Assembly: GCA_033977085.1 (NCBI GenBank)
Contig: CP138906.1
Location: forward strand, 930,001-994,000
Direction: 5' to 3'
Length of the DNA: 64,000 nt
Source of the DNA: Apirhabdus apintestini
GTDB lineage: Bacteria > Pseudomonadota > Gammaproteobacteria > Enterobacterales > Enterobacteriaceae
Every line of letters starts with the position of its first letter. Position 1 is the first letter of the stretch. A program made the translations under genes and the position numbers. Of the stretch, positions 45,279-54,930 are shown piece by piece. The notes under the pieces were generated by a model, which was not told the DNA's origin, made no database searches, and saw only the letters and a program-made list of their open reading frames with translations.

Positions 45279-45965
45279 TCAGTTAGTAAAAAGGCGGGTG
45301 TAAGCCTGTACGTGCAGGGAGGCAAGTATCTCAGTCACAGGCGCATAACTGGCCATTTGGTCGAGATCGCCCCGCTCTGCGTCATCGCACAGCGCTTCAA
45401 TATCCTGATTCAGGGAGAATAAAATGCGCTGGGTATCAATATGCGTAATACGCATTAAGCGAATGGCCGCGCTTAAAAGCGTCATCGCCACGCCGTAGAG
45501 ATGGGCAACGACGATATTGCGTGAAGTAACGCCAAGCGCATTCATTACCAGCGCCTGAGTGATTGGATATGTGCCCGGCGTATTTCCCGCCTGGATTTGC
45601 GCCAGCCACCAGGCGATGCGCGCTTCGCCGGTGACGCTGGCGGCCATTTCTGCCAGCTTTTTCCCCATACGCGTCGCCATCACCCGTCCTTCTTCATTGA
45701 GCTTTCGGCTGAAAAGCCGGGCGTCATGGATAAGCGCGGCGCTGGCATCCTTTGCCTGCAAAGCACGGCAGCAGGAAGCCACGGCGCGCGCATCACCGGT
45801 TGCCGCCTGCTGCAGCGCGCTACGCGTGAATTCGGCTAACGTGTCTGCATCACAGATGATTCCGTGCTGGATGGCGGACTCCACGCCGTTAGAAAAAGCA
45901 AATGCGCCGACCGGTAGCACAGAATCGCTGAATTGTATGAATTGCAGCAGGCACCGGGCGTTCAT
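45279..45965 (-). CDS. ureF: Urease accessory protein UreF
   Basis: All-helical protein that links UreD and UreG in the activation complex. 228 residues, intact: LLQFIQFSDSVLPVGAFAFSNGVES at the N-terminus, TYPITQALVMNALGV in the middle, and the C-terminal SYAPVTEILASLHVQAYTRLF that contacts UreG. The start codon overlaps the ureE stop (ATGA). It is the only accessory gene of the urease set that is undamaged. Confidence 0.93.
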   Translation of the reverse strand: MNARCLLQFIQFSDSVLPVGAFAFSNGVESAIQHGIICDADTLAEFTRSALQQAATGDARAVASCCRALQAKDASAALIHDARLFSRKLNEEGRVMATRMGKKLAEMAASVTGEARIAWWLAQIQAGNTPGTYPITQALVMNALGVTSRNIVVAHLYGVAMTLLSAAIRLMRITHIDTQRILFSLNQDIEALCDDAERGDLDQMASYAPVTEILASLHVQAYTRLFTN

Positions 45966-46557
45966 TTTTGCCCCGCAGAGCTATGGGCGGCGAGAGAACT
46001 GTCTATATGAACGTGAGTCGCTGTGTCTTCAGCGCCGCCGAACAGCAGGCGGGCCTCTGACTGCGTCATTTGAGGAAGCACGCTTTCCCCGCGTTCGAAC
46101 ACGTAAGGCAGATAATAAAGCCATGGGTTTTTATCACTGACTCCATCACGTGCGGTGATACCGTCAGCGGAATAAAAACCAGGTTATCTTTGATTACCGC
46201 TTTCCAGTGTTGATTGCCGAGCGCGTGCCCCAAATCGAAGCTTATCTTTATAATCTCTGCGACATTACGGGCGTGTAGTCCGTCCATGCGGATGACCATG
46301 ACGTCACGTAATTGAATACTGACGACCACGGCCTGCCGGATGTCGGCATTCCACACTAAAATATCGCCGTCGTTGAGCAAACGATCGCGTGGCAGAGAAA
46401 GACCAATCTCCAGCCCGCCGCGGGTGGTTTTACGGCAGCGGCTCTTTTGCGCCTCCCACTGTGAAAGCTCCAGAATATCAGGCGAGGTGTGCGCCAGGCG
46501 TTCCTGCCAGCACCGGTCGCGTTTTATATTGCCTAAGATGCTTTCTATAAGGATCAT
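45962..46557 (-). pseudogene. ureE: Urease nickel metallochaperone UreE, one frameshift
   Basis: Nickel-binding chaperone. It starts MILIESILGNIKRD; the peptide-binding domain (RGGLEIGLSLPRDRLLNDGDIL) and metal domain (DLGHALGNQHWKAVI) are open. Near 46123 the frame is lost after HGF; in the restored frame YYLPYVFERGESVLPQM and a tail with scattered His residues (HVHIDSSLAAHSS) reach the stop that overlaps ureF. The tail is less His-rich than Klebsiella UreE. Confidence 0.88.
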
Positions 46558-46569
46558 GGTTGCCCCCGG

Positions 46570-48283
46570 TTAGCTGAAAAAATAGCGCTGGTTCAGTGCT
46601 ACGGTTTTAACCGGTTTTACCGTGGCATGTTCGCCATTAACTTTGACGGCAAAGGTTTCCGGGTCGACGTCGATGTGCGGCGTTTGCGCGTTGCGCACCA
46701 TGTCGCGTTTTGAAATCGCGCGGCAGTTACGTACCGCCATGACTTCGCGTTCGAGCCCGAGGCGCTCTTTGATGTTATCTTCCTGCGCTGCCTGAGAGAC
46801 GAAGGTAATACACGTCTCCTGGCATGTTTTCCCGAGGGCACCGAACATGGGGCGATAAAAGGTGGGCTGCGGCGTTGGCAGAGAGGCGTTAGGATCGCCC
46901 ATTACCGCCCAGTTAACCATTCCGCCTTTAATTACCAGTTTTGGTTTAGCGCCGAAAAAACGGGGTTCCCACAGTACCAGGTCTGCCATCTTTCCAACTT
47001 CTACCGAACCTAAAACGTGGCTGATGCCCTGAGCGATTGCGGGATTAATAGTGATTTTGGCCACATAGCGAAGCACCCGGAAATTGTCGTGTTCCGGCGC
47101 GTCTTCCGGTAATTTCCGCGCGCGGCTTTCATAGCGTGCGCTGTTTGTACCACCCGCAGCCAGTTTTCGCCGACGCGCCCCATTGCCTGAGAATCGCTGG
47201 AAAACATAGAAATGATACCCATATCTTGCAGCACATTTTCGGCGGCAATGGTTTCCGGACGCACGCGGCTTTCTGAGAAAGCCACATCCGCCGGGACATT
47301 GGGGTTCAAGTTATGGCACACCATAATCATGTCGAATAATTCGGCCTGGCTATTTACGCCGAAAGGTAAGGTTGGGTTGGTTGAACTCGGTAGTACGTTC
47401 ATTTGGGAGGCAACTTTAATGATATCCGGAGCGTGCCCGCCACCGGCGCCTTCGGTATGAAAAGTGTGAATAGTCCGGCCTTCGAAGGCGTCAATGGTAT
47501 CTTCAACGTAACCGCCTTCATTCAGGCTATCGGTATGCACGGCAACCTGAATATCCATATCGTCGGCCACGCGTAGCGCATGGCGCAGGGCCGAGCCGGT
47601 GGCACCCCAATCTTCATGGACTTTCAGCCCAATTGCGCCGGCGATGATTTGCTCCTGCAGCGGAGCCTGCATGTGAACCGTGCCCTTTGCCGAGGATCCC
47701 AACATTAACCGGAAGGCTTTCAAAGGCCCGCAGCATGCGGTGAATATGCCAGGGCCGGCCGTGACCGTCGTTCCGTTAGAGCCATCCGTTGGACCCACGC
47801 CGCCGCCGAAAAACGTGGTTACACCATTCGACAGCGCGTGCTCAGCCTGCTGGGGGAGATAAAGTGGATGTGGGTATCAATGCCAGCGGCGGTCAGAATA
47901 AGGTGCTCGCCGGAGATAGCATCGGTACTGACGCCGACGACCATGCCAGGAGTGACGCCATCCATCATGCCCGGATTACCGCTTTTACCAATACCGGCGA
48001 TGCGTCCGTTTTTAATCCCAACGTCGGCTTTGATAACGCCCAGGCGCGCGTCGAGAATAGTGACGTTGGTGATAACTAAATCAAGGACCTCCGTGCTGCG
48101 CATACGGTTATCTGCGCCCATACCGTCGCGCAGTGATTTTCCGCCCCCGTAGACGGATTCCTCGCCGTAACCGCGCAGATCTTTTTCTATTTGAATCACA
48201 AGACTCGTATCAGCGAGACGAATTTTATCGCCGGTTGTAGGGCCAAATAGCCCCGCATATTCTTGACGAGAAATAACAGGCAT
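46570..48283 (-). pseudogene. ureC: Urease alpha subunit UreC, several frameshifts
   Basis: Catalytic subunit hydrolysing urea to ammonia and carbamate at a dinuclear nickel centre. Nickel ligands are seen: the HxH in AAGIDTHIHFIS, the carbamylated Lys in GLKVHEDWGAT, His in QVAVHTDSLNE and EGAGGGHAPDI, and the Asp in SMFSSDSQAMGRVGE. The frame is lost at the C-run near 47855 (after ISP), over a garbled 25-30 residue stretch at 47690-47770 with compensating slips, and near 47090 (before EHDNFRVLRYVAKITINPAIA). The last part, 46570-47076, is open to NQRYFFS. Restored length is near the 572-residue Yersinia form. Confidence 0.92.
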
Positions 48284-48311
48284 ACCGATTCCTTAATCGC
48301 CGAAGGCGAAT

Positions 48312-48725
48312 CTATGCTTTTAGATTTTTATAGCCGAGCGTGATGGCGCGTTTTACCGCAACCAACTTTTCTGCCCTTTCGTTATGGGCGACAGGGCTGT
48401 CGCCAACCCAGCCGTCTGCCAGGTTATTAAATCCGTACAGCGTTTGTTTACCGCCAATGGAAATAAGCGCGACTTCAATTTCATCTCCCGGTTCAAAGCG
48501 AATAGCCGTCGTTGACGCAATATTAAGACGCTTGCCCCACGCGGCGGCGCGATCGAACTGCAGTGCCTTATTTGCTTCAAAAAAATGAAAATGTGACCCT
48601 ATTTGAATAGGACGATCGCCGGTATTTTTCACTTTTAATCGGGTCTCCTGCTGATTGTTATTGAACTCTATTGGCTCCTACGCCAGAATATATTCTCCTG
48701 GCGAAATATCTTTTTTATTTGTCAT
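48312..48725 (-). pseudogene. ureB: Urease beta subunit UreB, in-frame amber codon 16
   Basis: The start at 48725 reads MTNKKDISPGEYILA, then TAG at 48680-48678 where a sense codon (probably Glu) is expected, then EPIEFNNN and, without any frame change, KNTGDRPIQIGSHFHFFEANKALQFD and GKQTLYGFNNLADGW. The whole gene stays in one frame, so this is a substitution, not a homopolymer slip. A GTG at 48632 could give a shortened product lacking the first 31 residues. The C-terminal beta domain is otherwise well preserved. Confidence 0.9.
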
Positions 48726-48763
48726 AATGGTTTCCTGATTAATAAGGGGCGTGGTCAGTATTA

Positions 48764-49065
48764 TTACTGGATAGGATCGTGGACGGTAATTAAACGACTG
48801 CCATCGGTAAAAATAGCCTCTACCTGCACGTGGTTAATTAAATCAGGGACGCCCTCCATAACATCTTCGCGGCGCAGTACCTGGCGAGCATCGTGCATAA
48901 CTTCCTCCAGCGTTTTCCCCGCTCGGGTGCCTTCAAGTGCGGCGACGGTAATAATAGCGACGGCTTCGGGATAGTTGAGTCTGAGACCTTTTTGCTGCCG
49001 CTTTTCCGCAACATTGGCCGGGTATACACCATCAGTTTTTCCATTTCACGCGGGGTGAGTTGCAT
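48764..49065 (-). pseudogene. ureA: Urease gamma subunit UreA, one frameshift
   Basis: First gene of the urease operon. MQLTPREMEKLMVYT is followed by loss of one base near 49028; in the restored frame ANVAEKRQQKGLRLNYPEAVA, IITVAALEGTRAGKTLEEVM and QVEAIFTDGSRLITVHDPIQ complete the 100-residue family protein ending at 48764. The span is 302 bases, one short of the expected 303. Confidence 0.9.
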
Positions 49066-49565
49066 GTTTCCTCCGAACTTAAGGCGAGAAAATATCGTTC
49101 GTTAAGAGCGTAGGGCTGATAAAAAAACTGTATAGACAATTAAACGTAATAAAAATATAAAAATATCGATTAATTATTGTTAGTCGTTTAAAAAAACGCT
49201 TTTTCTATAAAAGATGACGAGATTTGTTTTCATTGGTAAAAGCGCGTGGAGGAAATAGGGCGAAATATCTCAGTTAACAGGAGTTTGCTTAAGTTATTTT
49301 CTTAATTACGGTTTTTTATTGGTTTTTTTAATTTAACTATGAAAGGGCGAAGCGAAGAGAAAAGAACAAGAGGAAAAGTAACGCTTATTTTTGCATTGAC
49401 GTGAAGATATTATTTAAACCCGATCCATTAACTATTTCTCCCGCCACTTTGGCGCCGGACAGTATTCCACTTCCTCACGAGCTACACGTGCAGTTGCCCG
49501 ATAACTGACAGGTGCCAGCCTAACGTATGATGGCCCTGGCTATTATGTAGTAACCCACAGGAGGA
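49066..49565. promoter_or_regulatory. AT-rich region upstream of ureA
   Basis: About 500 bases, the most AT-rich stretch of the window (runs such as AATAAAAATATAAAAATATC at 49147-49166). It should carry the urease promoter. The composition is of the kind H-NS favours, but no specific site was identified and no gene is seen. Confidence 0.5.
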
Positions 49566-50458
49566 TTACACCCAGTCCTGAACGCGGAGGAAATCCTGCA
49601 GTTCGGCTTCTCGGCTGCCTGGCGCGGGGTGGTAGTCATATTGCCAGCGCACCAGCGGCGGCATTGACATGAGTATTGATTCGCTGCGCCCTCCGCTTTG
49701 TAAACCAAACAGCGTGCCGCGATCCCACACTAAATTGAATTCCACGTAGCGCCCGCGCCGCCAGAGTTGAAACTGGCGTTCACGCTCGCCCCACGGCGTT
49801 TTACGCCTGCGTTCGACGATGGGCAGATACGCGGCCAGAAAACCCTGGCCTACCGCCTGCATAAAGCGAAAACAGGTGTCAAAATCGGGGGCGTTCAGAT
49901 CGTCAAAAAACAGGCCGCCGATGCCGCGCTGTTCGTCCCGGTGTTTGAGGTAGAAATAGTCGTCGCACCATTTTTTGTAGCGCGGGTACACGTCCTCTCC
50001 AAAGGGCGCACACAGGTCACGCGCCGTAGCGTGCCAGTGGCGAGCATCTTCTTTAAAGCCATAGAAAGGGGTTAAATCAAAGCCGCCGCCGAACCACCAG
50101 ACCGGCGCACAGCCCGGTTTCTCTGCGATAAAAAGCGTACATTCGCATGGCTGGCAGGCACCCACGGGTTAAGGGGATGGACAACCAGCGAGACGCCCAG
50201 CGCGTCGAAACTGCGCCCGGCCAGCTCGGGACGATGGGCGGTGGCGGATGCGGGCATCGCCGAGCCGTATACGTGAGAAAAATTGACGCCGGCCTGTTCG
50301 AAAAGTGGTCCGGTTAACACCCGAGTGCGTCCGCCGCCGCTTTCCCGCCGCCAGATGTCCTCCTGGAAAGTGCCGCCATCCAGCGCGCTCAGGCGCTGGC
50401 AAAGCGTATCCTGCAGGTGAAGAAGGCTCTGTTTCACTGTTTGAAGATTTGGTTTCAT
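49566..50458 (-). pseudogene. hemF: Oxygen-dependent coproporphyrinogen III oxidase HemF, one frameshift
   Basis: Converts coproporphyrinogen III to protoporphyrinogen IX with oxygen. MKPNLQTVKQSLLHLQDTLC starts at 50458; FEQAGVNFSHVYGSAMP, SLVVHPLNPWVPASHANVRF follow. Near 50130 the frame slips and continues as FIAEKPGCAPVWWFGGGFDLTP, YPRYKKWCDDYFYLKHRDEQRG, GRYVEFNLVWDRGTLFGL. Restored length is about 298 residues. The start overlaps the amiA stop by 4 bases (ATGA), the conserved amiA-hemF pair. Confidence 0.92.
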
Positions 50459-51336
50459 GATGCAGCTCCGCGTTGGGTATGCGCCTTTTGATTATCGAAC
50501 CAGTTGAAATAGTTAATTACCCCGGCGGCGATAGCATGGGCGATTTTCTGGCGAAATGCGGTGGTGCCGAGCAGCCGCTCTTCGGCGGGGTTGGTGATAA
50601 ACGAGGTTTCTACCAGTACGGAGGGAATTGACGGAGATTTGAGCACCACAAAAGCCGCCTGTTCAGTATGGCTGCTGTGTAGCTTATGAATTCCGCGGAT
50701 TTGCGACAGCACGTGGGAGCCGAGGGTCAGGCTGTTTTTTATTGTGTCCGTCTGGACTAAGTCGAATAAAACCTGCTGTAAATAATGATCCCGATGTTGA
50801 ACCCTGCGGCCAGCCACATCGTCTGCGGCGTTCTCTTTTTCCGAGAGATATTTCGCCATCGCGCTGCTGGCGCCCCGGTTCGACAGGGCGAAGACCGATG
50901 CGCCGGCGGCGGCAGGGTTGGTAAATCCATCCGCGTGAATTGACATAAACAGACAGGCACCGTGCCGGTGTGCGATTTCCACCCGGTCGTAGAGCGGAAT
51001 AAAATCATCTGCCGTGCGCGTTAGCCGGGCGTCGTAGCCTTTCTGGCGTAATATCGCCCGCACATTATTGGCGATGGCCAGTACCACGTGTTTCTCCTTT
51101 GCTCCGTTACTGCCGACGGCGCCGCTGTCAATGCCGCCGTGTCCCGGGTCCAGCATAATGATTCGCTTATCGCCGCTGGGGGCTTTCAGCGCACGGTGGC
51201 GACTGTGGGTTTTCAGCGCCGGGCTTTCCTCGCGGGCCAGCGCGTTATTCAGGCCCGCGTAAGTCAGAGCGGCGAATCCGGTTAATAAGAACTGACGGCG
51301 GGAGGCGAAGGGAATCATCGTTTTAATTTTATTCAT
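50455..51336 (-). CDS. amiA: N-acetylmuramoyl-L-alanine amidase AmiA
   Basis: Periplasmic zinc amidase (Amidase_3) that splits septal peptidoglycan. 293 residues, intact. The N-terminus has a Tat signal (SRRQFLLTGFAALTYAG) as expected for AmiA. Zinc ligands: IIMLDPGHGGIDSGAVG (His), the Glu in YDRVEIAHRH, and SIHADGF (His); the catalytic Glu lies in PSVLVETSFITNP. The regulatory helix around SSAMAKYLSEKENAAD is the part activated by EnvC in E. coli. Confidence 0.95.
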   Translation of the reverse strand: MNKIKTMIPFASRRQFLLTGFAALTYAGLNNALAREESPALKTHSRHRALKAPSGDKRIIMLDPGHGGIDSGAVGSNGAKEKHVVLAIANNVRAILRQKGYDARLTRTADDFIPLYDRVEIAHRHGACLFMSIHADGFTNPAAAGASVFALSNRGASSAMAKYLSEKENAADDVAGRRVQHRDHYLQQVLFDLVQTDTIKNSLTLGSHVLSQIRGIHKLHSSHTEQAAFVVLKSPSIPSVLVETSFITNPAEERLLGTTAFRQKIAHAIAAGVINYFNWFDNQKAHTQRGAAS

Positions 51337-51553
51337 ACGGCCTTGTTATGCGTCTGACGTAATTTGCGACCTGTTGTTATAGCCTGGCGGCACGCCCTGA
51401 ACGATAGAGTTTTATAACAAAAGTTTTACGATTTATTACGACCGGATATCAAGTTACAGCGCGCCGCACTGCCAGGATGTGCGTGAGGATATTGGCTATT
51501 TTGTTGATTATCGCCATAATCAGCGCTTTCACACTATAAAGGCGACCACATCC

Positions 51554-51981
51554 ATGGAAATACGCGTTTTTCGCCAGGATGACTTTGAAGAGGTTATCAC
51601 GCTGTGGGAGCGCTGTGACTTGCTGCGTCCCTGGAACGATCCGGAAATGGATATTGAACGGAAAATGAATCACGACCCCGATCTGTTTCTGGTGGCAGAA
51701 GTCGGCGGTGAAATAGTAGGGTCACTGATGGGCGGTTACGACGGGCACCGGGGATCGGCCTGGTACCTCGGGGTGCATCCGGAATATCGCGGGCGCGGTA
51801 TTGCCAACGCGTTGCTCAATCGCCTGGAAAAAAGCTTATGGCGCGCGGTTGCCCGAAAATTCAGATTATGGTTCGGGATGATAATAATGATGTGGTTACC
51901 GGGCTATACGAAAAGCTGGGCTATGAGCAGCAGGATGTAGTGTGCCTGGGGCGGCGATTAATCGAGGATGATGAATACTGA
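51554..51981 (+). pseudogene. ypeA: GNAT acetyltransferase YpeA, one frameshift
   Basis: Predicted N-acetyltransferase of unknown substrate. MEIRVFRQDDFEEVITLWERC matches E. coli; the acetyl-CoA loop is in YLGVHPEYRGRGIANALLNRLE. The frame is lost in the A-run 51828-51833; in the restored frame MARGCPKIQIMVRDDNND and GLYEKLGYEQQDVVCLGRRL reach the TGA at 51979-51981. About 142 residues, as E. coli. Confidence 0.88.
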
Positions 51982-52091
51982 TTGAAAGCCGCGGCGCTTA
52001 CGAGCCGGTGCGAGCGAGGCTGATTACGCGCAGCGTAATCTCTGGCCAGACGCGCTTTGTCACTCATAATTGATACTTTATTCAACAAGTC

Positions 52092-52523
52092 ATGTGGTTA
52101 CCTTCTGATTTTGATAGCCGGGGAGGGTTAAAGCTCCCGCCTGGCTTTTGGTGTGTATTACTATTGCAGGCCCGAACGTGGGTGCTTTTTGTGCTGGCGG
52201 GCGCTTCGCGCCAACAGGGGGCTGAGCTGCTGGCGCTGTTTTATCCCGACCGACAGGCTTTTGGGTGGGGATTGCTGGCGGGTTTACCGGCCGTTATCGC
52301 ATTTTTACTCAGCGGCCGGCGGGGGCGCTTTCCGCGACTATGGCAGGGCTGTCGCTGGGTATTAATCGTGACTCAATTCATATTGCTGTGCTGGCAGGGC
52401 GCCTGGCTGAGTGACGATAATGCCTCGCTGCAGGTGGCAGCGCTGCTGGCTGCCGATGCGCTGGCGCTAGGGTGGTTGTTAACCAGCCGCCGGCTGCGCG
52501 CCTGTTTTCTTCCCGACGGGTAA
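52092..52523 (+). CDS. yfeZ: DUF2919 inner-membrane protein YfeZ
   Basis: 143 residues of unknown function, intact. It has four hydrophobic segments, and the family-like LPPGFWCVLLLQARTWVLFV, LFYPDRQAFGWGLLAGLPAV and LLTSRRLRACF. Position between ypeA and yfeY is as in E. coli. The ribosome site before the ATG is weak. Confidence 0.85.
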   Translation: MWLPSDFDSRGGLKLPPGFWCVLLLQARTWVLFVLAGASRQQGAELLALFYPDRQAFGWGLLAGLPAVIAFLLSGRRGRFPRLWQGCRWVLIVTQFILLCWQGAWLSDDNASLQVAALLAADALALGWLLTSRRLRACFLPDG

Positions 52524-52595
52524 TAAAAGGGAACCTTTTGTGATTCGCCGGGCCTTACTGGCGGTATATCACGCAGCGATTTTAAAGGATACGAA

Positions 52596-53173
52596 ATGAA
52601 AAACGTGCGTCCGTTATGTCTGGCGGGAATAGCATTATTACTGAGTGGCTGTTCGACGCTTTCAGAAGTGCACTGGTCAAAAATGGCGCCGTGGAACTGG
52701 TTTGGCGGCGGCATTAAAGTGACGGAGCAGGGAGTCGGCGGTATTACCGCGACAACCCCGCTGAGCGACGATGCTATCGCCGACGGCCTGAATGACGATT
52801 ATCGCCTGCGCAGCGGCATGCGTATGCACAGTGGTAAATTGTCGAAATATTATGAGGCGATGAAACAGGACGCGCTCGCGCTGGTGATTAGCGGTGAGAA
52901 CGGCAGCATCAGACGTATTGATGTGATGGATAAAGAGATTGAAAGTGAAGCGGGCGTAAAGATAGGTGCGCCGTTTAGCGATGTTTACGCCCGGGCTTAT
53001 GGTGCCTGCCAGCCAGGCAACGATGACGATGCCCGGCTGGTGGTCTGTGCGGCGCCGGACAGCCAGCATATCTATTATGGGTTTAGCGGCGCATGGCGCG
53101 GCCCTGAAGGCCTGATGCCTTCCGACGATACGCTAAAAAACTGGACGTTGAAAAAATTATCTGGCAGCAATAA
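52596..53173 (+). pseudogene. yfeY: Lipoprotein YfeY (DUF1131), frameshift in the last codons
   Basis: Predicted lipoprotein (RpoE-regulated in E. coli) of unknown function. The signal peptide ends in the lipobox LLSGC around residues 16-20. WNWFGGGIKVTEQGVGGIT, RLRSGMRMHSGK and GPEGLMPSDDTLKNW match the family. An A-run slip near 53155 moves the frame past the normal end: as read the protein continues to 53243, but the family ending IIWQQ and a TAA at 53171-53173 lie one frame over. The damage is confined to the last four to five residues. Confidence 0.88.
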
Positions 53174-53196
53174 GTATCTTTTATCCGACGCTGAGA

Positions 53197-53221
53197 AAGC
53201 GGCGCACCGCGCCGCTTTTTG
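53197..53221 (+). terminator. Terminator after yfeY
   Basis: AGCGGCGC, an ACC loop, GCGCCGCT, then TTTT; an intrinsic terminator 25 bases after the yfeY stop. It supports the earlier stop for yfeY. Confidence 0.85.
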
Positions 53222-53244
53222 TGTGATTCTAAAAATGGCTTGAG

Positions 53245-53490
53245 TACCGTACCCAGCGGATTGATGGGGACCTTAACGCGATGCGTGGTGACCCGGGCGG
53301 ATAGTACCGCCCAGGAGATGCGGCTGGTTATTGTCACCGCCGACGCGGTAGCAATGGCTTCACATTCACGCACGCATATTGATTTAAAAGAGACAGAGAT
53401 CCTTTCTGCGCTGAGTTAATAAGCGGGCCGGTGTCAGGTGAGGCATTGAAAAGAAAGCGGCTATTAGCCGCCAGCGCTTGTTCACGCTTT
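53245..53490 (+). pseudogene. Decayed fragment of a pdxK-like gene
   Basis: The DNA closely resembles the 3' part of the pdxK gene at 61090-61330. TACCGC-CAGGAGAT, ATTGTCACCGCCGACGC and ACGCACGCATATTGATTTAAAA each have near-identical partners there. The translation RCVVTRADSTAQEMRLVIVTA parallels WVVVTSAGSTAQEIQLLIVTA of pdxK. The ATP-site motif KGTGDLF of pdxK has become KETEILS, so it cannot be a working kinase end. No 5' part is seen. A true degenerate duplicate rather than a sequencing artefact, because it differs from pdxK by many substitutions. Confidence 0.75.
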
Positions 53491-53682
53491 ATCGGCGAGC
53501 GGGCAATGTGTCGCTATCGAACCGACGAGATGTTACCAGTGATAAACCGGTGCCTTATCGCTAATAAAAAGAGTCGCCGAACTCGTTTTCTTCTTGCGCT
53601 GTAGCAAGTCGTCAGCCGCGAAAGTGGGTATGATAGCCTGATGTTTAAGCCACCGTGAGTGGTTGATGATTCAGGAGGAGTA

Positions 53683-54582
53683 ATGTCCCGGGTGCAAAGC
53701 GGCATTTTGCCGGAACACTGCCGAGCCGCTATTTGGCTGGAGGCAAAACTAGAAGGTGATTTTACGGCGCTCAGTCAGGGCTGTAAGGCATTTTATCAAC
53801 AATTAACCCGCCTGCAGGAAGCATGGCCTGACGCAAAACTGGGCGCGACAATCGCCTTTGCTGGTGCGCTTTGGCATGATTTACGCGGCGCGGAAAGCGC
53901 GCCAGAACTTAAAGCATTTCCTCCGCTAGGAAAAGGGCTGGCTCCCGCGGTCCAGCGCGATGTGCTGATTCATATTCTTTCCCAGCGTCACGACGTTAAT
54001 TTTAGTGCCGCTCAGGCCGCACTGGAGGCCTTTGGCGGTGCGCTGCGCATTGAAGAAGAGACTCACGGGTTCCGCTGGGTGGAAGAACGCGACCTGAGCG
54101 GCTTTGTTGATGGTACGGAAAACCCGAAAGGGGATGAAGTGCGTCGCGAAGTGGCGATAATCAACGGCGGCGTTGACGATGGCGGCAGCTATGTTTTCGT
54201 TCAGCGCTGGGAACATAATCTACAGCAGTTGAATCGAATGCCGGTGAACGAACAGGAAAAACTGTTTGGACGCACCAAGCAGGACAATGAAGAGATGCCC
54301 GGCGATCGGCGCCCGGATACCTCGCATCTTGGGCGCGTTGATTTGAAAGAAGACGGCAAAGGTCTGAAGATAGTGCGGCAAAGCCTGCCTTATGGCACCG
54401 CTAGCGGAACGCATGGTCTGTACTTCATCGCCTACTGCGCGCGTTTGCATAATATTGAACAGCAGCTTTTGAGTATGTTTGGCGAAACAGACGGTAAGCG
54501 CGACGCGATGCTGCGTTTCACGAAACCGGTCACCGGCGGCTATTATTTTGCGCCGTCGCTGGATACGCTGCTGGCGCTGTAA
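53683..54582 (+). CDS. yfeX: Dyp-type heme peroxidase YfeX
   Basis: Cytosolic DyP-type peroxidase; a role in heme iron release has been proposed for E. coli YfeX. 299 residues, intact, starting at the ATG 53683 after AGGAGGAG. The family signature GFVDGTENP holds the distal Asp; the proximal heme His is in DTSHLGRVDL and the distal Arg in LKIVRQSLPYG. The C-terminus RFTKPVTGGYYFAPSLD is almost identical to E. coli. Confidence 0.95.
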   Translation: MSRVQSGILPEHCRAAIWLEAKLEGDFTALSQGCKAFYQQLTRLQEAWPDAKLGATIAFAGALWHDLRGAESAPELKAFPPLGKGLAPAVQRDVLIHILSQRHDVNFSAAQAALEAFGGALRIEEETHGFRWVEERDLSGFVDGTENPKGDEVRREVAIINGGVDDGGSYVFVQRWEHNLQQLNRMPVNEQEKLFGRTKQDNEEMPGDRRPDTSHLGRVDLKEDGKGLKIVRQSLPYGTASGTHGLYFIAYCARLHNIEQQLLSMFGETDGKRDAMLRFTKPVTGGYYFAPSLDTLLAL

Positions 54583-54621
54583 TAGTCGCCAGCGCTAAGC
54601 GCTACAAAGTAGTGAAACATA

Positions 54622-54656
54622 ACGCCCGGTATCAATTTCGATACCGGGCGTTTTTA
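54622..54656 (+). terminator. Terminator after yfeX
   Basis: ACGCCCGGTATC, AATTTC loop, GATACCGGGCGT, then TTTTTATT. A 12-bp perfect stem with a T-run. Confidence 0.92.
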
Positions 54657-54666
54657 TTGTCACCCC

Positions 54667-54930
54667 TAAACCACCTTCCGGAGAGGCGGCGATCGTTCAT
54701 GTGGGGCTTTGCCCACAGAATGTTCATGTTAAATACTGCCCCGGTTTGTTACCAGCGGATCAGGGCGTCAATAGCATGAGCAGACAAGGATGCGCTTGCC
54801 ACGTATCCTGTTGCTGTCAGTATCATCTCGTATGGACCCCGAAGTACAGATACAAAATCCTCAACGGCAGTCCCGGTAACGGGCTTTACCGTAGTATTTA
54901 CCTTTACTGCTAACTGAAACCACCTTCTGG
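54667..54930 (+). mobile_element. IS200/IS605-type transposase (TnpA) remnant
   Basis: The frame around 54777-54915 reads SCCCQYHLVWTPKYRYKIL and GLYRSIY, the conserved N-terminal start of the IS200 Y1 transposase (YHLVWTPKYR). The C-terminal half with the HUH motif and catalytic Tyr is absent. A small hairpin TGTGGG/CCCACA at 54700-54717 lies just upstream, as at the left end of IS200 elements. AAACCACCTTC occurs at both 54668 and 54919. A non-functional relic. Confidence 0.65.

Noticed and set aside
48678..48680. UAG recoding (suppression or pyrrolysine) in ureB
   Set aside because: No other in-frame amber codon of this kind is seen in the window; ordinary nonsense mutation is simpler.
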